DNA of 64,000 bases from Paraburkholderia sp. BCC1886 (GTDB lineage Bacteria > Pseudomonadota > Gammaproteobacteria > Burkholderiales > Burkholderiaceae): positions 372,001 through 436,000 of the forward strand of contig NZ_CAAJGK010000074.1 in the NCBI RefSeq assembly GCF_900996245.1, in the 5' to 3' direction. The translations under genes were made by a program, and so were the position numbers. The notes under the pieces are model-generated. The model did no database searches. It was not told where the DNA came from and saw only the letters and a program-made list of their open reading frames with translations. Numbering within the stretch: the stretch's first letter is position 1; each line of letters opens with the position of its first letter. This document shows, piece after piece, positions 43,668 to 52,136 of the stretch.

Positions 43668-45992
43668 ATGAAAAAACCCGACGCTCGCATCGAACCGTAC
43701 ACGCACCCGGCCGCGGGCTGGGGCGCGCTGAAGTACGTCGCCATCAACCTGCTCAAGGAGAAGGTGACGGGCGGCAACTACCGCACGCTGCTCAAGCAGA
43801 ATCAGCCGGACGGTTTCGATTGCCCGGGCTGCGCGTGGCCGGACCGCGAGCATGCGTCGACCTTCGAGTTCTGCGAGAACGGCGTGAAGGCGGTCGCCGC
43901 CGAAGCCACCAGCAAGCGCGTGACGCCGGCGTTCTTCGAAGCGAACACGGTCGAGTCGCTAATGGGCCAGTCGGACTATGAACTGGAACAGCACGGCCGT
44001 CTGACCGATCCGCTCGTCTACGACGCGCTGCGCGACCGCTACGTGCCGATCGGCTGGGACGAAGCGTTCGACCTGATCGCCCGTCATCTGAAACGGCTCG
44101 ACGATCCCGACGAAGCCGCCTTCTACACCTCCGGGCGCGCCAGCAACGAAGCCGCCTTCCTGTACCAGCTGTTCGTGCGCATGTACGGCACCAACAACTT
44201 CCCCGACTGTTCGAACATGTGCCACGAGGCGACCAGCCGCGGCTTGCCGCACACGGTCGGCATCGGCAAGGGCACGGTCACGCTCGACGACTTCGAACAC
44301 GCCGATACGCTGCTGATCTTCGGTCAGAATCCGGCCACCAATCACCCGCGCATGCTCGGCGAACTGCGCGAGTGCGCGAAACGCGGCGCGACCATCGTGT
44401 CGATCAACCCGCTCAAGGAGCGTGGGCTCGAACGTTTCGCGAGCCCGCAGCATCCAGTGGAAATGCTCACGATGGGCAGCACGAAAATCAGCTCCGTGTT
44501 CATCCGTCCGACCATCGGCGGCGATTTCGCGCTCATCAAGGGCGTCGCCAAGCGCGTCGTCGAACTCGACGACGAAGCGCTCGCCTCGGGGCTCGAGCGC
44601 GTGCTCGACACAGAGTTCATCGCCGAACACACGGTCGGCTTCGACGCCTTCGCCGACGACCTGCGCGCCGAAAGCTGGGCGGCCATCGTCGCCGAGTCGG
44701 GCGTGCCGTACGACGAGGTGCTGAAGCTCGCCGACATCTACGTGAAAGGCCGCGCGGTCATCTCGACCTGGGGCATGGGACTCACCCAGCACAAGAACTC
44801 CGTGCCGACCGTGCAACTGCTGTCGAACCTGATGATGATGCGCGGCAACATCGGCCGGCGCGGTGCGGGACTGTGTCCGGTGCGCGGGCATTCGAACGTG
44901 CAAGGCGACCGCACGGTCGGCATCGAGGAGCGGCCGACGCAGGCGTTTCTCGACCGGCTCGGCAAGGTCTACGATTTCGAGCCGCCGCGCGAACATGGGC
45001 TCGACGTGGTCAACACGATTCAGGCGATGCTCGACGGCAAGGTCAAAGTGTTCATCGGGCTGGGCGGCAATTTTTCGATCGCGACGCCCGACACCCCGCG
45101 TACGTGGGAGGCGATGCGCTCCTGTGCGCTGACCGTGCATATCACCACCAAGCTGAACCGCAGCCATCTCGTACATGGTCGCGACGCGTTGATTCTGCCG
45201 ACCCTCGGGCGCACCGAAGTCGATCTGCAGAACGGCGTGGCGCAAGGCGTGAGCGTCGAGGACTCGATGAGCATGGTGCACATTTCATACGGCATGAACA
45301 AACCGGCTTCGGAGAACCTGCTGTCGGAAATCGCGATCGTCGCGCGGATGGCGCACGCCACGCTCGGCAGCGCGAAAGTGGACTGGCTCGCCCAGGCGGC
45401 CGATTACGCGCTGATTCGCGACGGCATCGAGCAGGTGTTCGACGGTTTTCAGAACTACAACGAACGGCTCAAGCAGCCGGGCGGCTTTCATCTGGGCGTG
45501 GCCTCGCGCGAGCGCATCTGGAAGACGCCGAGCGGCAAGGCACAGTTCATGGTGCACGCCATCGCCACCGACACGCCGATCCACCGCGCCCGCGCCGAAC
45601 ACGGCGAGCGTCTGATGACCCTGATGACGACCCGTTCGCACGATCAGTACAACACGACCATCTACGGCCTAGACGACCGTTATCGCGGCGTGTTCGGTCA
45701 GCGGCGCGTGCTGTTCGCCAACAAGGACGACCTGGCCATGCTCGGCTTCGCTGCGGGTCAGCGGGTGGATATCACGAGTGTGTGGGCCGACGGCGTCGAG
45801 CGTCACGCGAACGGTTTCCTGCTGGTGGAGTACGACATTCCGCGCGGTTGTCTGGGCGCCTATTACCCGGAGACGAATCCGCTGGTGCCGCTATCGTCGG
45901 TGGCCGACGGCGCGGGGACGCCGACTTCGAAATCGATTCCGGTGTTGTTGCGGGCGTCGATTGTCGAGGCGAGCGAAGCGATCGCGGCCTGA
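43668..45992 (+). CDS. FdhF/YdeP-family molybdopterin oxidoreductase
   Basis: The 774-aa protein resembles E. coli YdeP in length and motifs: CPGCAWPD near residue 60, the molybdopterin-domain motif FYTSGRASNEAAFLYQLF, NMCHEATS, and a C-terminal molydopterin dinucleotide-binding domain (MTTRSHDQYNTT, GQRVDITS). YdeP is linked to acid resistance; its substrate is not settled. The N-terminus lacks the full CxxC-xxx-C [4Fe-4S] motif of FdhF. ATG at 43668 lies within a frame open from 43362, but the earlier part overlaps the divergent MocR gene. Confidence 0.85.
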   Translation: MKKPDARIEPYTHPAAGWGALKYVAINLLKEKVTGGNYRTLLKQNQPDGFDCPGCAWPDREHASTFEFCENGVKAVAAEATSKRVTPAFFEANTVESLMGQSDYELEQHGRLTDPLVYDALRDRYVPIGWDEAFDLIARHLKRLDDPDEAAFYTSGRASNEAAFLYQLFVRMYGTNNFPDCSNMCHEATSRGLPHTVGIGKGTVTLDDFEHADTLLIFGQNPATNHPRMLGELRECAKRGATIVSINPLKERGLERFASPQHPVEMLTMGSTKISSVFIRPTIGGDFALIKGVAKRVVELDDEALASGLERVLDTEFIAEHTVGFDAFADDLRAESWAAIVAESGVPYDEVLKLADIYVKGRAVISTWGMGLTQHKNSVPTVQLLSNLMMMRGNIGRRGAGLCPVRGHSNVQGDRTVGIEERPTQAFLDRLGKVYDFEPPREHGLDVVNTIQAMLDGKVKVFIGLGGNFSIATPDTPRTWEAMRSCALTVHITTKLNRSHLVHGRDALILPTLGRTEVDLQNGVAQGVSVEDSMSMVHISYGMNKPASENLLSEIAIVARMAHATLGSAKVDWLAQAADYALIRDGIEQVFDGFQNYNERLKQPGGFHLGVASRERIWKTPSGKAQFMVHAIATDTPIHRARAEHGERLMTLMTTRSHDQYNTTIYGLDDRYRGVFGQRRVLFANKDDLAMLGFAAGQRVDITSVWADGVERHANGFLLVEYDIPRGCLGAYYPETNPLVPLSSVADGAGTPTSKSIPVLLRASIVEASEAIAA

Positions 45993-46006
45993 ATGGACCG
46001 ACGAAC

Positions 46007-46519
46007 TCAGGTGTCGCGCTTCGTCAGATCGCGATACGTGAGATACAGCCGCAGGTCGAATTCGATCTGGTGGTAACCCGGCTGCATGAACTCGCACAGA
46101 CGGTAAAACGCCTTGTTGTGATCGCTCTCTTTCAGATGCGCGAGTTCATGCACGACGATCATCTTCAGAAACTCGGGCGCCGCGCCCTTGAACAGAGACG
46201 CCACGCGAATCTCCTTCTTCGCCTTCAGCTTGCCGCCCTGCACGCGCGAAATGCTCGTATGCAGACCTAGCGCATGGCGCATCACGTCGAGCTTGCTGTC
46301 GTAGGTGACCTTGTCGATCTGCTCGGCGCTGCGCAGATATTCGCGCTTGAGGTTCGCGCAATACTCGTACAGCGCACGATCCGTCTGCACGTCGTGGCCG
46401 TGCGGATAGCGCTCGGCCAGATACGCGCCGAGCCGCTCGCCGGCGATCAGCTTGCGGACCTTCTCCTGCAGTTCCGGCGGATAGCCGCTCAGGTATTTCA
46501 GCTGTGACAATGCGCACAC
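46007..46519 (-). CDS. YgjP/M48-like zinc metallopeptidase
   Basis: The protein of about 170 residues contains the zinc motif VVHELAHLKESDHNKAFY, the hallmark of the YgjP-like (DUF45) peptidases, and ends YLTYRDLTKRDT. The physiological substrate is unknown. The start is uncertain: GTG 46519 or TTG 46510 give a family-like N-terminus (LSQLKYLSGYPPEL), while an ATG at 46726 would translate the 12-bp minisatellite as RLHP/RLQP repeats. Convergent with the molybdoenzyme gene. Confidence 0.8.
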   Translation of the reverse strand: MCALSQLKYLSGYPPELQEKVRKLIAGERLGAYLAERYPHGHDVQTDRALYEYCANLKREYLRSAEQIDKVTYDSKLDVMRHALGLHTSISRVQGGKLKAKKEIRVASLFKGAAPEFLKMIVVHELAHLKESDHNKAFYRLCEFMQPGYHQIEFDLRLYLTYRDLTKRDT

Positions 46520-46580
46520 CAGTTGATGGGTCAGTGACGGGACGACCCGCGCATTATTGTTTGGCGGCGGCGGTCTGGTC

Positions 46581-46724
46581 AAACGCGGTTGCAAACGTGG
46601 GTGCAAACGCGGGTGCAAACGCGGGTGCAAACGCGGGTGCAAACGTGGTTGCAAACGCGGGTGCAAACGTGGTTGCAAACGTGGTTGCAAACGCGGGTGC
46701 AGTCGCGGGTGCAAACGCAGTTGC
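46581..46724 (+). repeat. Twelve 12-bp tandem units in the 5' region of the metallopeptidase gene
   Basis: Exactly twelve units of CAAACG(C/T)GG(G/T)TG fill 144 bases. Two positions vary and mostly change together (C with G, T with T). If the frame on the minus strand is used, it encodes RLHP/RLQP repeats. The flanks 46520-46580 and 46725-46855 show no gene. Confidence 0.85.
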
Positions 46725-46855
46725 ATTCATAACACGAAGCCCGCGCACAATCTGCGAACGGCGCGCCGGCAGGCGCCGCTGCGCGACGCCTGGCTTCGGT
46801 GTTAGCATCGCCCGGAACTTATGAAACAGCATTTGCCCCGGGGCTCGTCACACCT

Positions 46856-47632
46856 ATGAATCATCACGCGAATTCTGCCTGGAAACAGCCTGTTGCCGCC
46901 GACCTCCAGGTCGTCGTGCAACTCATCGAAGCAGACCAATCCGCGCATCTCGGCTTCGTCGATTCGCTCGTCTCGAACTCGGTCGACAGCCACGGACACG
47001 TGCCGAGCGCGCTGCTTCTGCTGACCGCGCGGGCGTTGGCGCCGACCGCGCCGCTGGCCCCCGGCGCTCACGCTTTCGCCGCCGCCATGGAGTTGATCGT
47101 GCTGTCGCTGGGCGCGCATGCGAGCCTGCCCGACAAACAGGAGGCTTCCTCCACGCAACCCATGTTGTCGCTCGGACCCGCGATCGGCGTGTTGCTGGGC
47201 GACCTGCTCTACAGCCGGGCCTTCCGGTTGATCGCGGGGACAGGACTGGAAAAAGGCATCGCGGAAGTGGCGAATATTACGGAGCGCATGGTGGTCGCCG
47301 CCACGCGCGACCGCTTTGCTCCGCACGAGATCACCTCCGCCGACCAGCCGCGCACGCTGATGGCCGCCGCCTACGCAGGGTGCTGCACGCTCAGCGCGGC
47401 ATTGACCGGCGCGAGCGCACAGCAGACCCAACTGCTGCACGACTTCGGCCTGCTGTGCGCAACGCTCGAACAACAGGCGGGAACACCGGCTGAAGCCGGG
47501 AGCGCGACGGGCGCCGCCGAAGCCGACGCACTGTCGACGCAGATTTTCCCGGCCTCGATCTACCGCGATGCGCTGGGCGATCTCGTCGCGCAACTGGCCG
47601 CGCGCAAGCCGGCCGACAGCCTCGCGGACTGA
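46856..47632 (+). CDS. Polyprenyl synthetase-like protein lacking the Asp-rich motifs (pseudoenzyme candidate)
   Basis: The 258-aa protein follows the trans-prenyltransferase fold in order: LLLLTARALAP (as in KRLRPLLVLLAARAL), IGVLLGDLLYSRAFRLIAG (as in SVLVGDFLYSRAFQ) and RTLMAAAYAGCCTLSAAL (as in KTAxLFEAACxLGAxLA). The positions of both DDxxD motifs hold SLPDKQEAS and LLCATLEQQAG, so the Mg-diphosphate site is gone. It is not broken by stops and keeps host-like codon use, so it is probably a real gene with another role. It precedes a FMN hydroxy-acid dehydrogenase gene by 141 bases. Confidence 0.65.
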   Translation: MNHHANSAWKQPVAADLQVVVQLIEADQSAHLGFVDSLVSNSVDSHGHVPSALLLLTARALAPTAPLAPGAHAFAAAMELIVLSLGAHASLPDKQEASSTQPMLSLGPAIGVLLGDLLYSRAFRLIAGTGLEKGIAEVANITERMVVAATRDRFAPHEITSADQPRTLMAAAYAGCCTLSAALTGASAQQTQLLHDFGLLCATLEQQAGTPAEAGSATGAAEADALSTQIFPASIYRDALGDLVAQLAARKPADSLAD

Positions 47633-47773
47633 GTTTTTCCGTTTCATCCCATCACGCCAACAACAAACTACGAGACAACAGATGGCCATTAGAATCGCCA
47701 CGTCCGGCAAACCGTGCAAGGTCGCTTCATCGCGCGAGGAACACACTCGCACAGTCGAAGGACGCTGACCGCC

Positions 47774-49000
47774 ATGCAACGACGCCTCTATACCGGCCGC
47801 GACCTGGCCCGCGTGCTGAATGCCGATGAACTGCGCCTGATCGCGCAAAGAAAACTGCCGCATTTCGTGTTCGAGTACGTCGACAGCGGCGCCGAAGACG
47901 AACGGACCATGGCGCACAACCGGCGCGTCTTCGACGACTATCGCTTCGCGCCGCGCACGCTCGTCGACACGTCGGCGCGCACGACGGGCACCACGCTGCT
48001 CGGCAAACCGATCAGCTCGCCGATCGTCGTCGCGCCGACCGGCTTCAACGGCATGCTGACGCGCGACGCCGATCTGCATATCGCGCGCGCCGCCGCGCGA
48101 CACGGCATTCCGTCGACCTTGAGCACGGTGTCCAACGTGAGCCTCGAAACGGTCGCGCAGGCGAGTCATGCGCTACAAGGCCAACCGTGGTTCCAGCTCT
48201 ATATGCTCAAAGACCGCCGCTGCACGGAACAACTCGTGGAGCGCGCGTTACAGGCGGATCACGACACGCTGGTCGTCACCACGGACGCGGCGATTTTCGG
48301 CAACCGCGAGTGGGACAAGCGCAACTTCACGCGGCCCATGCAACTGTCGTTGCGCTCGAAGCTCGACGTGCTGGCCCATCCGCGCTGGCTGTTCGACGTG
48401 ATGGTGCCGCACGGCGCGCCGCGCTTTTCGAATATCGAGGGCTTCACGACCGGCGCGGCGGCAGGCGCGGTGGCGGGCTCGGCGGCCAGCGCGCCGGCCA
48501 GCGCCAAAGCCGGCTCGCAATACATCGCCAGCCAGATGACCGACACGCTCACATGGGACGACATCGCGTGGGTTCGCCGGCTCTGGCCGCGCAAACTGCT
48601 CGTCAAGGGCGTGCTGTGCGTGGACGACGCACTGCGAGCGCGCGATGCCGGCGCCGATGGCGTGGTCGCGGGCAATCACGGTGGCCGTCAACTGGATAGC
48701 TGCTGCTCGGCGCTCGATGTCCTGCGGCCGATGCGCGCCGCGCTCGGCGAGCACACTGCGCTGCTCGCGGAAAGCGGCTTCCGGCGCGGCACGGACGTGG
48801 TGAAGGCACTCGCGCTCGGCGCCGACGCGGTGATGATCGGCCGTCCCTTGCTCTACGCGGTCGCCGCCGCGGGCGAAGCCGGTGTCGCCCATATGCTCAC
48901 GCTGCTGAGCGCGGAGATTCACCGCACGCTCGGTCAACTCGGCGTGCGCTCCTGCGCGGAAGTGGACGAACGGATTTTCGAGGTCGGCGCGAGCGGGTAA
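47774..49000 (+). CDS. FMN-dependent alpha-hydroxy-acid dehydrogenase (LldD/mandelate dehydrogenase-like)
   Basis: The 408-aa TIM-barrel protein has VAPTGFNGML, LSTVSNVSLE, WFQLYMLKDRR, a Lys (KLLVKGVL) and the catalytic His-Arg motif NHGGRQLD near residue 305, followed by the FMN phosphate loop AESGFRRGTDVVKALALGADAVMIGRP. These oxidise L-lactate, mandelate or related acids, passing electrons to quinones. An insertion rich in Ala/Gly (about residues 225-250) lies where the membrane-binding loop of mandelate dehydrogenase sits. The substrate is not fixed by sequence alone. Confidence 0.87.
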   Translation: MQRRLYTGRDLARVLNADELRLIAQRKLPHFVFEYVDSGAEDERTMAHNRRVFDDYRFAPRTLVDTSARTTGTTLLGKPISSPIVVAPTGFNGMLTRDADLHIARAAARHGIPSTLSTVSNVSLETVAQASHALQGQPWFQLYMLKDRRCTEQLVERALQADHDTLVVTTDAAIFGNREWDKRNFTRPMQLSLRSKLDVLAHPRWLFDVMVPHGAPRFSNIEGFTTGAAAGAVAGSAASAPASAKAGSQYIASQMTDTLTWDDIAWVRRLWPRKLLVKGVLCVDDALRARDAGADGVVAGNHGGRQLDSCCSALDVLRPMRAALGEHTALLAESGFRRGTDVVKALALGADAVMIGRPLLYAVAAAGEAGVAHMLTLLSAEIHRTLGQLGVRSCAEVDERIFEVGASG

Positions 49001-49130
49001 CGCCTGGGCGGGCTGGTGTTCTGGTTTTCCGGTTTCGAAACCTGCGCGTAAGCCCGCGTAATTGCCGATTTTTCGATAAGAACTTAAACTCACCGGGCCT
49101 GTTTTCCGCCTTACTAAATCCCAAGGTTCA

Positions 49131-50264
49131 ATGAGCATTCATACCACCCGGCCACCGAAGGCCGGAGCGTGGCCGCTGCCCCGCCTGCGTCTCAAACCTG
49201 CATTCGCTGCGCTTGGCGCGCTTTGCTCCGTTGCCGCTCTCACTTCCGGCTTGCTGGCCTCGCCCATGGCTTTTGCCGCGACGGCGAATGCCGCCCACGA
49301 GCCAGTCAAACACCGGGCAAAACACGCGGCGAAACATGTTGCGACGAGGGTCTCGCAACCCGTGCACGCGCAGTCCGCACACGAAGCGAAGCATGCTGCT
49401 CGCCTTCACGGCGGTGTGCGGCGGGCCGTGTTCGAACGGCGGCCGCTGTCGAGCGCGCCGTTCGGCATGACCGATGCGCAACGCAAGCCCGCGTTGCGCT
49501 CGACGGTTGCCTATGTCATCGACGAGCACACGCACGACGTGCTGTTCGACAAGAACTCTGCTGCGGTGGTGCCGATTGCGTCGATTACGAAACTGATGAC
49601 GTCGATGGTCGTGCTCGACTCCAAGGCGTCGCTCACCGAGCCCATCACGGTGACCGACGAGGATCGCGACTACGAGAAAATGACGGGCTCGCGTCTCGCG
49701 GTGGGCTCGACGCTCAGCCGCGCCGACATGCTGCATATCGCGCTGATGGCGTCGGAGAATCGCGCGGCGGCTGCGTTGTCGCGCTACTACCCGGGCGGAC
49801 GGCCCGGCTTCATCGCGGCGATGAACGCAAAGGCCAAAGCATTGGGCATGACGGACACGCACTTCGAAAGCCCGTCGGGTCTGACCAGCAAAAACGTGTC
49901 GAGCGCGCGCGATCTCGTGAAGATGGTCGAGGCGGCTTATCAGTATCCGATGATCCGCACTTATTCGACCGATCGGAGTTATACGGTCGACACCGGCAAA
50001 CGCAATATCGCGTATCGCAGCACCAATGCGTTGATTCGCGACCCGCGCTGGGAGATCGGGTTGCAGAAGACCGGGTTTATCAACGAGGCGGGCATCTGTC
50101 TCGTGATGCAAACGACCGTGGCCGAGCGGCCGCTCGTGATGGTGCTACTGGATTCGTCGGGACGGTATTCCGATTTCGCCGATGCCGCGGCCCTGCGCTC
50201 GTTCATCATCACGGATGAGCGGACGAGGCTCACGGCGAACGATGGCGGGCATGGCGGGACCTGA
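49131..50264 (+). CDS. pbpG: D-alanyl-D-alanine endopeptidase (PBP7-like)
   Basis: The 377-aa S11-family protein has a signal peptide (cleavage near residue 50, AFAA), a Lys/His/Ala-rich linker (about 55-95) and the penicillin-binding motifs SITK (Ser151, Lys154), SEN (208-210) and KTG (313-315). PBP7/8 enzymes cleave cross-links in peptidoglycan in the periplasm. Ends before a strong terminator. Single gene. Confidence 0.9.
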   Translation: MSIHTTRPPKAGAWPLPRLRLKPAFAALGALCSVAALTSGLLASPMAFAATANAAHEPVKHRAKHAAKHVATRVSQPVHAQSAHEAKHAARLHGGVRRAVFERRPLSSAPFGMTDAQRKPALRSTVAYVIDEHTHDVLFDKNSAAVVPIASITKLMTSMVVLDSKASLTEPITVTDEDRDYEKMTGSRLAVGSTLSRADMLHIALMASENRAAAALSRYYPGGRPGFIAAMNAKAKALGMTDTHFESPSGLTSKNVSSARDLVKMVEAAYQYPMIRTYSTDRSYTVDTGKRNIAYRSTNALIRDPRWEIGLQKTGFINEAGICLVMQTTVAERPLVMVLLDSSGRYSDFADAAALRSFIITDERTRLTANDGGHGGT

Positions 50265-50300
50265 TTCTGATCTGATTGGGTTGGGTTGGCGGTCGAATGG

Positions 50301-50337
50301 AAAAAGCCCGTACGGATTAGACCGTACGGGCTTTTTT
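50301..50337 (+). terminator. Rho-independent terminator after pbpG
   Basis: AAAAAGCCCGTACGG and CCGTACGGGCTTTTTT form a 15-bp stem with loop ATTAGA and a T-run. Confidence 0.95.
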
Positions 50338-50463
50338 GTCATGGGGGCGAACGGGGAAGCCGCAGGTCCAGTCATAAGGATGGCTTACAAAGTGCGAGAC
50401 GCAAAAACTCCGATTGCGCTTTTCAGCTGACCTCGAAAGAGCCGGTTCAACCCATAACTTAAC

Positions 50464-50510
50464 GTAGCTACAAAAAATTCTTGATTCCGGGCGTTAAATG
50501 TAGCTACAAT
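50464..50510 (+). promoter_or_regulatory. brnTA promoter with two GTAGCTAC operators
   Basis: The palindrome GTAGCTAC followed by AA occurs at 50464-50471 and 50500-50507, 36 bases apart. A promoter with TTGATT (50481-50486), 18 bases and TACAAT (50505-50510) overlaps the second copy. BrnA antitoxins repress their own promoter, so these are likely BrnA operators. The start point would fall at or next to the brnT ATG (50518). Confidence 0.7.
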
Positions 50511-50517
50511 TAATAGA

Positions 50518-50784
50518 ATGCAGATCACGTACGACCCAAGGAAAAACGAAACGAACATACGCAAGCACGGGATTCCGCTGAAATTTGCGGCGAATCTGGA
50601 CTGGTCAGAGTTGATGTTGTATGTCGATACTCGCGCCGACTATAAAGAAGTGCGCGAGGTCGGTTTCGGCATCATCAATGAGCGCCTTTACTGCATCGTG
50701 CTGACGCAGCGCGGTAATTCAATGCACATCATCAGTATCCGGAAAGCGAACAAACGCGAGGTGAAAAGCTATGAGCAAACGTAA
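50518..50784 (+). CDS. brnT: BrnT family toxin (type II)
   Basis: The 88-aa protein matches BrnT throughout: YDPRKNETNIRKHGI at the start, DTRADYKEVREVGFGIINERLYCIVLT, and HIISIRKANKREVKSYE at the end. BrnT is a RelE-fold ribonuclease that stops translation. The ATG is seven bases after the -10 box with no ribosome site, so the message may be leaderless. It overlaps brnA by 14 bases in another frame. Confidence 0.9.
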   Translation: MQITYDPRKNETNIRKHGIPLKFAANLDWSELMLYVDTRADYKEVREVGFGIINERLYCIVLTQRGNSMHIISIRKANKREVKSYEQT

Positions 50785-51076
50785 GATCATCATGCCGACG
50801 GACGAAGAGGACGCGGCAATCAATCGCGGCATTGCCGAAGATCCCGACACGTACGAAGTGCCGCCCGAAGATTTTAAGAAGATGAAAAAGATGGGCGCGC
50901 GCGGCCGACCGCGGCTCGATGAGCCAAAAGTCTTGCTGTCTGTCCGATACGACGCAGACATAGTCGAGAGATTTAAAGCGACAGGTGATGGGTGGCAAAC
51001 GCGCATGAACGACGCGCTGCGTGATTGGCTGAAAGATCATCAGCCAGTTGAAATGTCTGAACACGCTGACAGTTGA
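50771..51076 (+). CDS. brnA: BrnA family antitoxin
   Basis: The 101-aa protein has an N-terminal toxin-binding part (IMPTDEEDAAINRGIAEDPD) and a C-terminal ribbon-helix-helix region (VLLSVRYDADIVERFKATGDGWQTRMNDALRDWL). It neutralises BrnT and represses the operon. Its start lies inside the end of brnT, coupling the two. The ending is followed by a GC hairpin and tRNA-Leu. Confidence 0.9.
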   Translation: MSKRKIIMPTDEEDAAINRGIAEDPDTYEVPPEDFKKMKKMGARGRPRLDEPKVLLSVRYDADIVERFKATGDGWQTRMNDALRDWLKDHQPVEMSEHADS

Positions 51077-51227
51077 GTCAGTCGAGGAACCCCGGATCCG
51101 CGCTTTGCGCCGGGGCCACCAGACAAGAGGCAGGAGGAAATCAGACGTTCGGAATGAGGCAGAAAAACCCACACCCCCGGTGAAGACGCCGGGGATAGCT
51201 AAAACGCCGAGAGCCTTGCTGATATTG

Positions 51228-51312
51228 TGGTGCCGGGGACCGGACTTGAACCGGCAAGCCGTGAGGCGGCGGATTTTAAGTCCGCTATGTTTACCAATTT
51301 CATCACCCCGGC
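51228..51312 (-). tRNA. tRNA-Leu (UAA)
   Basis: The reverse strand gives an 85-nt class II tRNA with a long variable arm (CCGCCTCACGGC region), the anticodon loop CTTAAAA (anticodon TAA), the T-loop GGTTCAAGTCC and an encoded CCA end. It lies 150 bases beyond brnA, on the opposite strand. Confidence 0.95.
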
Positions 51313-51417
51313 AGGGGGCGCAAACTTACGTGGACGCGAATTCTACCATCGCCCCCCGCCCCCACCAAGCCGGTCTCACGCAGACCCGCTTACCACTACC
51401 TCGACACCCTCGCCCGC

Positions 51418-51903
51418 TCACGCTTTCGTAAAAACTTCCCGGACGCGCCGCGACAATCTGAAATACGGTATTGCGAGCCCGGCCACCACGACAGCCTGAG
51501 CGAATCCGCCGAACGGTATCGCGATCGCAATGCCGATTGCGTGCGTCATGTAATCGCCAAGCAGATAGGCGCCCGCTCGCAGCACGACGATCGTCAACAA
51601 CCACGCTTGCACCTGCATGAGAAAGCGCACCGAGCGACGCCACGCCAGCAACGCGATCCACCCCGCTCCGGCGACGATAAACCCGCCGATCAGCACGTCG
51701 CATCCGACCATGGCAATCACGGTGCGATACCAGCCATGCGTCTGCGGCCGCACGAACACCGCCAGCAACTCCCATTCGAGCATCAGCTTCAGCGGCTCAC
51801 GTAATGCGATCGCGGTGCTCAGCACCCAGGCTGCCAGTCCGATGAGTACGACCGGCAGCCAGCCGCCTCGCGCGCTCGTCACCGGCTTTGTCGTCGTGTT
51901 CAT
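51418..51903 (-). CDS. DUF2569-like four-helix membrane protein
   Basis: From ATG 51903 the protein has 161 residues and four hydrophobic segments (about 15-35, 60-85, 98-118 and 122-145). The start GGWLPVVLIGLAAWVL and the layout fit the DUF2569 family (E. coli YdgK type). The function is unknown. It is divergent from the MFS exporter gene by 233 bases. Confidence 0.6.
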   Translation of the reverse strand: MNTTTKPVTSARGGWLPVVLIGLAAWVLSTAIALREPLKLMLEWELLAVFVRPQTHGWYRTVIAMVGCDVLIGGFIVAGAGWIALLAWRRSVRFLMQVQAWLLTIVVLRAGAYLLGDYMTHAIGIAIAIPFGGFAQAVVVAGLAIPYFRLSRRVREVFTKA

Positions 51904-52136
51904 CAAATCGAAGTTGCATCGTGTCGGGAAACGGCGGCATTCTACGAACAATCGCCAAACCACCATCTCAATTTCGCCGGCGACGCACATGCGCACGTGC
52001 ACGCGCATGCACTCGCCCCCATCCTCACTGCGACGCTCGAACCAATGCGCCAGAGCGACACACGATGTGCCCCGCTCCGGTATGATCGGCACGCTCAAGG
52101 ACCGTGCATGGGCCGGTCCATCGAATTCCCGCTCTC

